55,926 nt of DNA, from NCBI GenBank assembly GCA_963575745.1, contig CAUYUJ010016465.1, forward strand, positions 156,570 through 212,495. Direction: 5' to 3'. The notes beneath the pieces were generated by a model that was not told where the DNA came from, did not search any database, and saw only the letters and a list, made by a program, of their open reading frames with translations. How positions within the stretch are numbered: the stretch's first letter is position 1; every line of letters starts with the position of its first letter. The position numbers and the translations under genes are program-made. The DNA comes from Prorocentrum cordatum. Lineage: Eukaryota > Sar > Dinophyceae > Prorocentrales > Prorocentraceae. Of this stretch, positions 10,087 to 20,298 are shown in pieces.

Positions 10087-11360
10087 CTCCGTGCTGCCGT
10101 CCGCATGCGTCCCGCACACCCATTTCGGCACACCCCTCACACGTTTCGTGGCCCCATAGGGAGCTCCACCGAAGGCCCCATGGCTGCCGTCCGCATGCGT
10201 CCCGCACACCCATTTCGGCACACCCCTCACACGTTTCGTGGCCCCACAGGGAGCTCCACCGAAGGCCCCAGTGCTGCCGTCCGCATGCGTCCCGCACACC
10301 CATTTCGGCACACCCCTCACACGTTTCGTGGCCCCATAGGGAGCTCCACCGAAGGCCCCATGGCTGCCGTCCGCATGCGTCCCGCACACCCATTTCGGCA
10401 CACCCCTCACACGTTTCGTGGCCCCACAGGGAGCTCCACCGAAGGCCCCAGTGCTGCCGTCCGCATGCGTCCCGCACACCCATTTCGGCACACCCCTCAC
10501 ACGTTTCGTGGCCCCATAGGGAGCTCCACCGAAGGCCCCATGGCTGCCGTCCGCATGCGTCCCGCACACCCATTTCGGCACACCCCTCACACGTTTCGTG
10601 GCCCCACAGGGAGCTCCACCGAAGGCCCCAGTGCTGCCGTCCGCATGCGTCCCGCACACCCATTTCGGCACACCCCTCACACGTTTCGTGGCCCCATAGG
10701 GAGCTCCACCGAAGGCCCCATGGCTGCCGTCCGCATGCGTCCCGCACACCCATTTCGGCACACCCCTCACACGTTTCGTGGCCCCATAGGGAGCTCCACC
10801 GAAGGCCCCATGGCTGCCGTCCGCATGCGTCCCGCACACCCATTTCGGCACACCCCTCACACGTTTCGTGGCCCCACAGGGAGCTCCACCGAAGGCCCCA
10901 GTGCTGCCGTCCGCATGCGTCCCGCACACCCATTTCGGCACACCCCTCACACGTTTCGTGGCCCCATAGGGAGCTCCACCGAAGGCCCCATGGCTGCCGT
11001 CCGCATGCGTCCCGCACACCCATTTCGGCACACCCCTCACACGTTTCGTGGCCCCACAGCTCCACCGAAGGATGCTGCCGTCCGCACGCTTTCGGCACAC
11101 CCCTCACACGTTTCGTGGCCCCACAGGAGCTCCACCGAAGGCCCCATGGCTGCCGTCCGCATGCGTCCCGCACACCCATTTCGGCACACCCCTCACACGT
11201 TTCGTGGCCCCATAGGGAGCTCCACCGAAGGCCCCATGGCTGCCGTCCGCATGCGTCCCGCACACCCATTTCGGCACACCCCTCACACGTTTCGTGGCCC
11301 CACAGGGAGCTCCACCGAAGGCCCCAGTGCTGCCGTCCGCATGCGTCCCGCACACCAGGT
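10087..11360. repeat. 90-bp satellite with 180-bp higher-order period
   Basis: About 14 copies of a 90-bp unit (containing GCTGCCGTCCGCATGCGTCC and TTCGGCACACCCCTCACACG) are nearly identical. Two variants alternate: one has CCCCATAGGG and ends CCCCATG, the other has CCCCACAGGG and ends CCCCAGT, giving a 180-bp dimer. The alternation slips near 10690-10780, where two CATAGGG units are adjacent, and units near 11041-11125 are partial. Because 90 is divisible by 3, frames stay open on both strands (576 and 503 residues). A lone diverged unit is at about 11655-11710. Confidence 0.95.
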
Positions 11361-11790
11361 GTGTGGCGTGCCGACATGGGCGTCGCGGCGCGCGGGCGCT
11401 GCCGTCGGGGTTCCCAGGGAAGCCCCCTGCAGAGGCGACGCTCAGAGTCACGAGTGCCGAGAGTCACGCAGACCCAAACTGTTCACAGTCGTATACATAC
11501 ATTTACACTGGGCGTATCCATGCACGCATTCATGCGAATAGAATCAATCGCGCGCAGATTCATTCATAATCAGACTCGCTCGCGATCCGACTCGCACGCG
11601 CTCAAGCTTTCATATTCGGACCTATCGTCTTCGTTCGTGTTGTGTACACTGCCACGCATTTCGGCACACCCCTCATACGGCTCGTGGCCCCATAGGGAGC
11701 GCCACCGAAGAAGATATTCACAATTGCGGTACTCTCAACTGCATATGGTTGGGTCCTTCGCCAGGCTAATTTTTTCCAGATTTTCACAAC
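11361..11790. other. No gene recognised
   Basis: Unique-looking sequence between the satellite and the next body block, with one diverged satellite unit near 11655-11710. Open frames here are extensions of the satellite frames. Confidence 0.5.
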
Positions 11791-12032
11791 ATGCTACCAA
11801 ATGGGCTTCGCGCGCACTCATGTCGAAATCTGTCGAACGCCCTTGCGCGTGTGCCGTCGTGAGAACCCCTTGCAACAAATGGGACGAAGTGCACACGCGC
11901 GCGCCGTCGCGCGCGTATGCCGAAAATCTTCAAAACCCATCGGTTTCGGAAGGATTTCAAAATCGTGTCCAAAAAACTTACAAAAACACAAGGTTTCGCA
12001 ACACGGATGTTCAACAAAAGCGTGCGCGCGCG

Positions 12033-12038
12033 CTCTTG

Positions 12039-12069
<31 letters not shown>

Positions 12070-12271
12070 CTCCCTCCTCCCGCGTCGTTGTCGTCGTCGT
12101 CGTCGCCTACGTCGTCCTCTGTCTTTCCTCGTGTTCGTCGTCGTCGTCCTCTTTGGCGTCGTGGTCGTTTCCGTCGTCGTTATCGCCGTGGTCGTCCTTC
12201 CTCCTCCCCCCTCGTCGTCGTCGTCGTCGTCGTCCGTCGTCGGCGTCTCGTCGTCGTCCCTCCTATTTCGT

Positions 12272-12305
<34 letters not shown>

Positions 12306-12554
12306 GTCGTCATCGTCGTCGTCTTCCCTCCTCCCTCGTCGTTGCCGTCGTCGGCGTCGCCGTCCTTCTTCCTTCTTCGTCATTCGCGTCGTCGCCGTCC
12401 TCCTTTCTCCCTCGTAGTTGTCGTCGTTGTCGCCGTCGTCGTCCTCCCTCCTTCCTCGTTGTCTACGTTGGCGACGTCGTCGTCGTCTTCGTCGTCGTCG
12501 TCGGCGTCGGCGTCGTTGTCGTCTTCGTCGTCGTCAACGTCGGCGTCGTCGTCG

Positions 12555-12591
<37 letters not shown>

Positions 12592-12855
12592 CGGCGTCGT
12601 TGACGTCGTCGTCGTCGTCGTCGTCGGTGTCGTCGTCATCGTCGTCGTCGGCGTCGGTGTCATCGTCGTCGTCGTCGGTGTCGTCGTCATCGTCGTCGTC
12701 GTCGGCGTCGGTGTCGTCGTCGTCGTCGCCGGTGTCGTCGTCGTCGTCGTCGTTGTCGGCGTCGTCGAAGTCATTGGAGACGTCGTCGGTGTCGTCGTAG
12801 TCGTTGTCGGCGGCGTCGTCATCGTCGTTGTCGCTGTCGTCGTCGGCGCCGCTGT
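12033..12855. repeat. Long (GTC)n-type triplet tract
   Basis: CGT/GTC repeats with scattered substitutions (TCCTCCCTCCTCC interruptions, GTCGGCGTCGG variants). The Val-, Ser- and Arg-rich frames on plus and Asp/Thr-rich frames on minus are trivial translations of the repeat. Confidence 0.95.
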
Positions 12856-12979
12856 TGTTGTCAAGTGCCATGTGGTACCCACCGTCACGGTCTTAAGAAC
12901 TTTTGCAAAGCAAGTTGCGGGTGGGTGGGTGGGATGTTTGCGCGAGCAGTGGAGTGGACAACTCACTGCGAACAGAAAT

Positions 12980-13060
12980 TAATTGCACAATATAGGCTGC
13001 ACCACGTAAATTGTACAACATCGACTGCACCATATCGATTGCACCACCAATTTTGCTCCA
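12980..13060. repeat. Short ATTGCACCAC-type degenerate array, copy 1
   Basis: Units resembling ATTGCACCACGTAA or ATTGTACAACATCG are repeated about five times. The same type of array is longer at 14765-15055 and shorter at 16285-16335, each time after the tail phrase of the module. Confidence 0.65.
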
Positions 13061-13067
13061 TATTTTT

Positions 13068-13098
<31 letters not shown>

Positions 13099-13102
13099 CA
13101 TG

Positions 13103-13145
<43 letters not shown>

Positions 13146-13825
13146 TCTCCCTTCTACAAAGAGAATAGACTCTACCCCCCCCCGGCGTTCGCCGCCACCC
13201 TTTCGGGTATGTAAATCATGTATGATTCTGACCACATGTCCATCCGAAATATGGATTTGCACGATCCCGGGGGGCCAGTATCGGCCCCCCTGAAGTTCCC
13301 TTAAGAAAAAATGCGCGGGGACATTTGCTGCTCTAACATTAAACTTGTTCGCGAATCCCTTGCAACAAAAACAGGACGAAAAGCGCACGCGCACGCCGTC
13401 GCGTGCGCATGCCGAAACCCTTCAAAAACATTCGGTGCTGGAAGGATTTCGCAATCGAGTTTCCAAACAACATACAAAAACACAGGGTTTCGCACCACTG
13501 ATTTGCTAAAAAAGCGTGCGCGCGAGCTCTTCCGAAATATCAAGAAAACCATCGGTTTTCCAAGATTCCCACAACATGCTACCAAACGGGCTTCGCGCGC
13601 GCGCATGTCGAAATCTGTCGAACGCCCTTGCGCGTGTGCCGTCGCGAGAACCCCTTGCAACAAATGGGACGAAGTGCACACGCGCGCGCCGTCGCGCGCG
13701 TATGCCGAAAATCTTCAAAACCCATCGGTTTCGGAAGGATTTCAAAATCGCGTGTCCCAAAAGCCGGCAAAAACACAAGGTTTCGCAACACGGATGTTCA
13801 ACAAAAGCGTGCGCGCGCGCTCTTG

Positions 13826-14305
13826 CGTCGTCGTCGTCGTCGTCGCCGTCCTCCCTCCTCCCGCGTCGTAGTCGTCGTCGTCGCCTACGTCGTCCTCTGT
13901 CTTTCCTCGTGTTCGTCGTCGTCGTCCTCTTTGGCGTCATGGTCGTTTCTGTCGTCGTTGTCGCCGTGGTCGTCCTTCCTCCTCCTCCTTCGTCGTCGTC
14001 GTCGTCCGTCGTCGGCTTCTCGTCGTCGTCCCTCCTATTTCGTCGCCGTCGTCGTCGTCGTCGTCGTCGTCTTCCCTCCTCCCTCGTCGTTGTCGTCGTC
14101 GGCTTCGCCGTCCTTCCCCCTTCTTCGTCGTTCGCGTCGTCGCCGTCCTCCCTCCTCCCTCGTCGTTGTCTTCGTTGGCGACGTCGTCGTCGTCTTCGTC
14201 GTCGTCGTCGGCGTCGGCGTCGTCGTCGTTTCCGTCGTCGTCGACGTCGGCGTCGTCGTCGTCGCCGCCGTGCTCGTCGTCGTCGTCGTCGGCCTTCTTG
14301 CTTCT
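13826..14305. repeat. (GTC)n-type triplet tract, second copy
   Basis: A paralogue of the 12033-12855 tract with the same interruptions in the same order (CCTCCCTCCTCCCGCGTCGT, then CTCTGTCTTTCCTCGTGTTC), so the two tracts arose by segmental duplication rather than independent expansion. Confidence 0.9.
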
Positions 14306-14760
14306 CCGGCCGCGCGCGGATGTCGAGCTCCTTCCAAAACCTTCATCACCGACGCGAGGCCGCTGTCATCGCCGTCGGCGTGATCACCATCGGCGCTTGT
14401 ACTGGCCGCGTCGCCATCGGTGCGAACATCGTCACCGGCATCGCCACTATCATCATCGTGTTTACCGCGTCGACGTTACCATGGTGCCGCGCCCGCCCAA
14501 GCCGCCGACTCGCAATCAAATGCCTGCCGGGATGCGCCCAGCGGTCACCGCCACCGCATCCGCGTCGACCGCGCCAAACTAGCTGGCCGCCGCGCGCGCG
14601 TGCTAGGGTTGGCGCGGCCGCAGAAATGCACCAGCCAACGCCAAGCATACATCGAAATCGACACCGCATGGGTTTTGCAAACCAAGTTGCGGGTGGGTGG
14701 GTGGGATGTTTGCAAGAGCGTGGGATGTGTCAACTCATGGGTAAAAATCAAATACACGAC
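14306..14760. other. Module tail; no gene recognised
   Basis: GC-rich sequence related to 15870-16260, including GATCACCATCGGCGC-like and GCACCAGCCAAC phrases. Open frames on both strands lack domains. Confidence 0.5.
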
Positions 14761-14764
14761 ATAG

Positions 14765-15055
14765 ATTGCAACACATATAGTTCACCACATTTGAGTACAC
14801 ACCATACAAGGCACTCCATATACTGCGCAGCAACGACCGTACCACACAGGTCTCACAACGCAAGCTGCACAACGTAGATTGCACCTCGCAGATTGCAGCA
14901 CACATACGTTGCGCAACAGATGCTGTTCCACACCGACTACATAACATTTATTGCGCCACATATGTTGCGCAACGTACATTTCACATCGTATATTGCACAA
15001 CATAAATGGCGCAACTTAAATTGCACCACATCGGCTGAAACACATATACTGCTTC
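14765..15055. repeat. ATTGCACCACATAG-type degenerate array, copy 2
   Basis: Around fifteen imperfect units alternate ATTGC(A/G)C(C/A)AC with (G/C)TA(G/C)ATT-like spacers. Unit length is about 15-18 bp. No coding potential. Confidence 0.65.
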
Positions 15056-16340
15056 GCACAGCGTATCCTTCCTAAAAGAGTAATAAGATCGAACCCCTCT
15101 GGAACTAACGACAGCCACTTACGCATTGCAATTTACATATGTTATGCCCCATCGTCCATCCCGAATTCGAACTCGTACCCTCCCATGCAGGCCGGTATCG
15201 CCCCCCCCATCTACCCTCTGCAAAAAAATACTATGCGCGCGCAGTCGTGTATCAAAACCCGTCAATTTCCCAGAACTCCTTGCAAACAATGGGACCAAGT
15301 ACGTACGCGCGCGTCGTCCCGCGCGCATGCCCAAATCCTTCAACAACGCTGTATGTCGCAAGGGTTAAAACATCGAGTGTCCCGACAACGTCTCAAATTC
15401 GATGGCTTCGCAACAATAATTTCCCACCACAAATGCGATCGCGCTATTGCGAATTGTCGAAATGCTACCAAATCAGCCTCGCGCGCATGCCGAAATCGTT
15501 CGAATTCCCCTGCCCGCGTGCTGTCGCAAGAACCCTTTTGCAACAAGCGGGACGAAGTGCGCACGCGCTCGTCGTCAAGTGCGCACGCCGAAATCATTCA
15601 AAAACCAAAGGTTTCGGCAAGATCCCCAAATCGATAAACACATGGCTTTGCAACGCCAGCTACAACAACAAAGCCTGCGATCGCGCTTTTGTGAATCCTA
15701 AAGAGAACCTTGACTTGTTCCAGTACTTTCATGAAGTTCTGCCTCGCGGGCCTCTCGCGCCGCATGTCGAAATCATTCGAACGTCCTTGCGCGCGTGCTG
15801 GGGGGGGGGCCTGATCCGTGTCAAATAATACCATGCGGGCCACTTGCGCGCGTCGGCCGCGCGCACGTGTCGAACTCCTGGGAAAATTTCCAGCACCGAC
15901 GCGAGGACGCCGTCATCGTCGTCGGCATGATCAGCATCGGCGCCGTCACTGGCATTGCCGTCGTCGTTGTCATCATGGCCACCACCATCGCTACTATTAT
16001 CCTCGTGTTCACCGTTATCGACGCCAAATCGCCGACTCTCACTGAAGTGCCCGCTGGGAAGTGCCCAGCGGTCACCGCCACCGCGGCCGCGTCGGTCGCG
16101 CCGCATTAGCCAACCGCTGCGCGCACGAGCATACGCGGGCTAGCGCGGCCGCGGAGATGCACCAGCCAACACCAAGCACTCATCGCAATCGCCGCCGCAT
16201 GGGCTATGCAAAACAAGTTGCAAGCGGGTGGGTTGGATGACTGCGCGAACAGTGGAATCGATTACTCATGGCGAACAGAGTTTACTTGCACCACGTAGAT
16301 TGCCCCACGTAGATAGCAATACGTTCATGGCTATAAACAC
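15056..16340. other. Third module; no gene recognised
   Basis: Contains a module head (15065-15230), two body blocks (15280-15420, 15450-15700), and a tail (15870-16260) ending in a short ATTGCCCCACGTAG array. Short frames only. Confidence 0.5.
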
Positions 16341-16870
16341 ACTCTTTGGGGCCCACGCTGGCTGACATATTCTTGGCTTCGGGTCCCAATCACGAACTGG
16401 CTCCCCTTAACTGGGGCCCTGGCTACATCCGAGTGCGGCGGGTTCCCGAAACCCTGAACGAAGCCAAGCTGACATCTCTTCGGGGGAGGACATCCTCAAC
16501 TTCCGCCCGCCTTCCGCCGGTTTCCGCCGGCCGCCCCCGTTTTCCTTCTGCTGGCCTCCGCCGCCCTGCCGCCGCCGTTTGCCGAGGAAGAGATGCCAAC
16601 TTCTCCCGCCCTTGAAGGCGAGACTCGGCGGTGGACAAACCTCCCTTTGGTAAACCCCCCTTGGTGAAAACGGCCTAGGACCGAAACCGACGGACCTGGA
16701 CCCGCAAAAATGACGGCCGCGACGCCTTGTCGCGAACCGAAAACGGCCGATTCGCTAATCGACGTGTCAGGGTAGGAGGTCTGTCCACCCCCGAGAGACC
16801 CATTCTGGAGCTCACCATGCGTGGTCATTCTGGAGCCTCTGGGGACTCTGCGGGCCTCTGGAGGCGGAGG
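16341..16870. other. No gene recognised
   Basis: GC-rich sequence with CCGCCGG-type clusters near 16500-16590. No exon of the neighbouring calpain-like gene was identified here, though that gene should continue in this direction on the minus strand. Confidence 0.4.
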
Positions 16871-16875
16871 ACGAC

Positions 16876-17026
<151 letters not shown>

Positions 17027-17147
17027 TCGAGGTCGAGATCGACGTCCGTCGTTGTGGCTGAGGCTCGTCGTCGCGGCTGGGTCGGACAACTGGTCAGGAT
17101 GTGGTTGCCAAGAGACATCCAAATACCTGTTTGAACGGGATTGGGTC

Positions 17148-17275
17148 GGAGAGGAGGAGGAGGAAAGCAGAGGAGGAGGAGGAGGAGGAGGAGGAGGAGG
17201 AGGATGGGGAGGAGGAGGAGGAGGAAATGGAGGAGAGGGAGGAGGAGAAGGAGGAGGAGGAGGAGAAGGAGGACT
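17148..17275. repeat. (GGA)n purine tract
   Basis: GGA repeats on plus with a few GAAA or TGGGGA interruptions; strongly strand-asymmetric purine/pyrimidine sequence. It lies about 150 bp beyond the last recognised calpain exon, probably in an intron. Confidence 0.9.
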
Positions 17276-17421
17276 CAAGGGGCACAGAGAGAATGTACAG
17301 CGTGCCGAGGATGGGGCATGAGGAAGCCGCTTCTCATCTGCTTCAGCGTGGTAGAACAAGAATCCGATCCACGCGCGCCCGCTGTGCGCGGATACGCCTC
17401 CCCACCATGCTCCCTGGTGTC

Positions 17422-17477
17422 CTTGGCATCCTCGAAGGACATCCAGAAGATGGACATGGGATCGTCCATGGGCACGC
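17422..17477 (-). CDS. Calpain-like protease, exon with FWMSFED motif
   Basis: The minus strand reads VPMDDPMSIFWMSFEDAK, matching the conserved end of the calpain catalytic core (DGxFWMSFEDF), which follows the Asn-box exon. The exon starts after CAG (G at 17477) and ends in AAG followed by GACACC. These are the same AG|G...AAG|GA boundaries seen at the other exons, and the phase (one base carried from the previous exon) fits the 19785-19842 exon exactly. Calpains are Ca2+-regulated cysteine proteases of the cytosol. The next residues expected (a DYF-like continuation) were not found downstream, so a further exon is missing or diverged. Confidence 0.65.
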
Positions 17478-17996
17478 CTGCGACTGCAGGAGAACAAAAC
17501 GCGGACCTCTTAGATTGTCGCTGGGCCCCCCCTCCCTGGCGCGTGGAGCGCGCCAGGGGCGGCGCCAGGGGCGCCGCCAAGGGGGTGCCTGGCGGCCGCT
17601 CCGAGAAGTCTGCGCGGAGCTCCAAAAGTGAATGTGAGTGCAGTGCTTTGTTCCCCGAGGCTGGCAGGGGGGGGGGGGGGCGGGCACCTCCTTGACCCCC
17701 GCAGGTGACCCAGCGTCCCTCTTCGCCCCGCGCGAGGCGCGAGGCGCGGTCATCGCCGCGCTCCCGCGCGGCCCCATGGAGAAGGGCCGCTCTCCCGCCG
17801 AGGCCGCGGGCTGCGACAATCTTCGCAGTCCAGGCCCCTGCGGGTGACCTGGGTCTCCGTAGCGTCTGACGCCGGCCGCGGGCTCCTGGACCTGAGGCCG
17901 CTTGACTGCTTCCATGCGGAAGGCCCCAAAGATTTCGGTCCCTCTCGCAGACTGCTTCTGTGATCCCCAGGATGCACAGGAGAAGGAAGAGGCGGA

Positions 17997-18056
17997 GGGG
18001 GAGGAGGAGGAGGAGGAGGAGGAGGAGGAGGAGAAGGAGGAGGAGAAGGAGGAGAG
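17997..18056. repeat. (GGA)n tract
   Basis: GGAGGAGGAGG run on plus with GAAGGAGGAG interruptions. Ser/Pro- or Glu-rich frames across it are artefacts. Confidence 0.9.
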
Positions 18057-18620
18057 GGGTGAATCGACAACCAAATCAAAGCGCGCACCTCGACACTTGG
18101 TATTGCTTACCGGCGCCGACGCCGAACTATCTCTTCCCCCAGCCGCGAAAGTGTGTGGCTAGCCGCAGCGATAATTGCTCCAGGTGGCGACTGGCGGTCC
18201 GTGCGGGGCATGCATAAGTAAACGCCATGACGGTTCGTCCTGAAAGAAGTGGGCCAGAGTTACATAGTAGTGCAATAAGAGCTCCGATGGCGCCAAGGAT
18301 CCCACTATCCTGACCCTGGTGGACGGCTCAGCGACAAAAAAAGAGGAAGCGACGCTTGACCAAGGACAGAGGAGCGAGAAGGTCTCCCGAGGTATCCGAG
18401 GTCCCTGAATGTCTGCTGAGGCCTCGGGATGCCTAACAAGGGTCGACGCAATCCAAACCGTTAAAATACGTGCATGAGGAGGAGGCAATATACTACAGGT
18501 ACCCTCCCTGGACTACAGGTACCCCCAGAATTATTGAGGGACATAGTTTAACACATCACTAGGAAGACGTGGGAGAAAGACATGGAGGGAATAGTGGAGT
18601 ACAGCCGTGAGGACGCCATG
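18057..18620. other. No gene recognised
   Basis: Moderate-complexity sequence. A 109-residue minus frame (18159-18488) has no recognisable domain. A CTACAGGTACCC phrase is duplicated at about 18493 and 18513. Confidence 0.4.
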
Positions 18621-18624
18621 TCTT

Positions 18625-19165
18625 TCAAGGAGGAGGGGTAGGATGATGAGGAGGATGAAGGAACACGAGGCGGAGGAGGAGGAGGAGGAGCAGGAGGAGG
18701 AGGAGGAACGGCGAGGAGGAGGATGATGACGACGACGGGGAAGATGATGAGGAGAGGAGGGGGAGGGGGGACAGAGAGAAAGAGAGAGAGAGAGCAGCAA
18801 GAGCAGAGGAAGCATGCTGAGAAACGATGGGGAGGGAGACGAGGAGAAGGAGGCGTACGGATCTGGAGGGGGCAGAGGATGAAGCGGGTGAGGAAGCAGA
18901 CGAGGAATAGGAGGAGGAGGAGGAGGCGGAGGAGGCGGAGGAGGGTGGAGACGGAGGAAGACCCTCCTCCTCATCCTCCTCGTCCCCCATCTCCTCCTCC
19001 TCCTCCTCATCATCCTCATCCTGTCCACCCTCTGCCTCCTTCTTCTCCTCTTCCTCCTCCTCCTCCTCCGTCTCCATCCTCCTCTTCCTCCGTCTCCACC
19101 CTCCTCCTCCTCCTTCTCCTCCTCCTCCTCCTCCTCCTCCTCATCCTTCTCTTCTGCCTCCTACT
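18625..19165. repeat. Mirrored GGA / CCT tracts (hairpin-capable)
   Basis: From 18625 to about 18960 the plus strand is GGA/GAG-rich. From about 18961 to 19145 it becomes CCT/CTC-rich. The two halves can pair as a long imperfect hairpin, and each half is a polypurine or polypyrimidine tract. Open frames here are Glu-, Ser- or Pro-rich artefacts. Confidence 0.85.
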
Positions 19166-19339
19166 TCTCATCATACCATCCTTGCAAAATGGGTCTGGAC
19201 GACCAGCCCTCGCTCGTTCCGCCGCGAACCGCAGCTTCTCTGGCCTCTTCGTCAGGAGGGGGCGGGACTGTCTGGGTTGGGACTGGGGGCGACCTTCAGT
19301 GAAGGGGCCCTGGAACACACAAATAAATACACACAAATA

Positions 19340-19430
19340 AAAAGATTCCCCATATTTTCCCATATTTTCTGGGGTTTTTGTCTTCCCCACCACTTCCCAT
19401 ATTTTCCCATATTTTCTGGGAAATCGACGA
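19340..19430. repeat. Duplicated CCCATATTTTCCCATATTTT phrase
   Basis: A 25-bp AT-richer phrase beginning CCCATATTTTCCCATATTTT occurs at about 19349 and again at about 19399, separated by 25 bp. It stands out from the GC-rich surroundings. Confidence 0.8.
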
Positions 19431-19645
19431 TTAATTGTGTCTGTGTGTTTCTTCCCCTCCTGATTCAGGGTGGCCTTGCACTGTTTGGGCTCCGCTCTCG
19501 GGGAGAGGCCGAGCCTCTCGGGGCACGGGCGCGGGAGCACCGTCGGCAGGTCGTGCCGACCCCCGAAGACCTGGACCCCTGGCTCGCCTGGAGCTCAGTG
19601 CGAGTGCATGTGAATATGGTGGCACCTGTCCAGCCGTTGCCGAGC

Positions 19646-19690
19646 TCCTCCTCCTCCTCCTCCTCCTCCTCCTCCTCCTCCTCCTCGTCC
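19646..19690. repeat. (CTC)n tract
   Basis: A CTC run about 45 bp long, just downstream on the minus strand of the 19785-19842 calpain exon. Confidence 0.95.
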
Positions 19691-19784
19691 TCCTCGCCCC
19701 TCCCCCCTCGCGAGGAAGGACGAGGTGGGCACACCGAGGCCAAGAGGAAGGGCGGGGCGCGCAGCGCGGCGGACGGCGCGCGGC

Positions 19785-19842
19785 CCGAGCTGTTCACCAC
19801 GCCGAGCTCGCGCTTGAGTTCGGGGGTCCACTTGTCGGAGTC
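19785..19842 (-). CDS. Calpain-like protease, exon after the Asn box
   Basis: The minus strand reads DSDKWTPELKRELGVVNSS, the calpain segment following the NPWG...W box (usual form: D-S-x-x-W-T-x-x-L). The exon starts after a GCC-repeat acceptor ending CAG and joins in phase 0 to the exon ending WGK upstream, giving WGKDSDKW across the junction. It ends TCG G before GCCGCG, one base into a codon, which joins exactly to the GC of the next exon (19785 to 17477). The three-exon fit in both phase and protein sequence makes chance unlikely. Confidence 0.7.
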
Positions 19843-20222
19843 CTGCGGCGGCGGCGGCGGGGACCGGGACGGGCCGGCAGCAGGGAGGGCGATTTGTTTT
19901 CATCATCCATCGACAAAGGGGAAACAACATCTAGCTGCAACTGTCTATGAACGACACGTGCGGCTATCTTGGTATACACTGGATTATCCCGTCGCAGGGA
20001 GCTGCGTCCCTACACTCGCTATGTGCGCGCGTCGACGACGACACCGACCACGGACGAGGACGACGACAAGGACGACGAGGACCACGGGGGCGACGACGGC
20101 AAAGACGCTCACGACGGCGGGCGGCGGGCGGCGGGCGGCGGGCCGCGGCGGCGACCAGCGTCAAAGGCACCGAAGGCGGCGGAGACGGTGGCGGCGGCGA
20201 CCACGGCGACGACGGAGGCGTC
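19843..20222 (-). other. Calpain-like gene intron (GA...AG)
   Basis: The 380-bp stretch between two exons starts GACGCC after AAG and ends CAG before GACTCC. GA donors are unusual elsewhere but reported in dinoflagellates. It contains GAC-rich sequence (20030-20100), a GGCGGGC run (20115-20140) and a CGG run at the acceptor. Confidence 0.55.
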
Positions 20223-20298
20223 CTTGCCCCAGTCGCCCTGCCAGGTCCGCGGCGCTCGCTCGCCCCAGGGGTTCCGGATCTTCAGCAGGCGTGCGATC
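20223..20298 (-). CDS. Calpain-like protease, exon with catalytic Asn box
   Basis: The minus strand reads IARLLKIRNPWGERAPRTWQ then GDWGK. RNPWG is the calpain Asn box (Asn of the Cys-His-Asn triad) and W-x-G-x-W follows as usual. The exon begins after CAG at 20299-20300 and ends in AAG before GACGCC. The exon with the catalytic His (GHAY) should precede it at higher coordinates and the Cys box (GDCW) further on; neither was found up to the gap at 22034, so they lie beyond it, are diverged, or are missing. The substrate is unknown. Confidence 0.8.

Larger units (their letters stand above)
9540..16340. repeat. Three diverged copies of a complex repeat module
   Basis: Three modules are arranged head to tail at about 9540-12970, 13140-14750 and 15060-16260. 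The head has a TAAAAAGATAATAGA-like phrase followed by C-runs and a CCGTCCATCC-like phrase (9550, 13160, 15070). The body has blocks around GCACACGCGCGC...CGTCGCGCGCG (9830, 11890, 13380, 13675, 15305). The tail has AAGTTGCGGGTGGGTGGGT or a variant (12908, 14686, 16211). Spacings are about 1.5-1.8 kb; the first copy is longer because it contains the 90-bp satellite. No supported gene lies within the modules. Confidence 0.7.
17478..19784 (-). other. Long repeat-filled intron of the calpain-like gene (inferred)
   Basis: About 2.3 kb separates two exons that join in frame. It holds GGA runs (17997-18055), a large GGA-then-CCT mirrored tract (18625-19165), a duplicated CCCATATTTTCCC phrase (19347-19420) and a CTC run (19646-19690). 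If the exon calls are right, the donor is G|GC near 19784 and the acceptor CAG|G near 17478. No other exon was recognised inside it. Confidence 0.45.

Noticed and set aside
10087-11360. CRISPR-like array
   Set aside because: The repeats are contiguous 90-bp units without unique spacers, and the setting is eukaryotic.
9784-12800. Very long open frames (up to 576 residues) on both strands
   Set aside because: They follow the 90-bp satellite and the GTC tracts; the unit is a multiple of 3 and lacks stops on both strands, so openness is automatic.
12032-12870. Poly-Asp, poly-Val and Ser-rich proteins
   Set aside because: Direct translations of GTC/CGT triplet repeats in different frames; no start context or domain.
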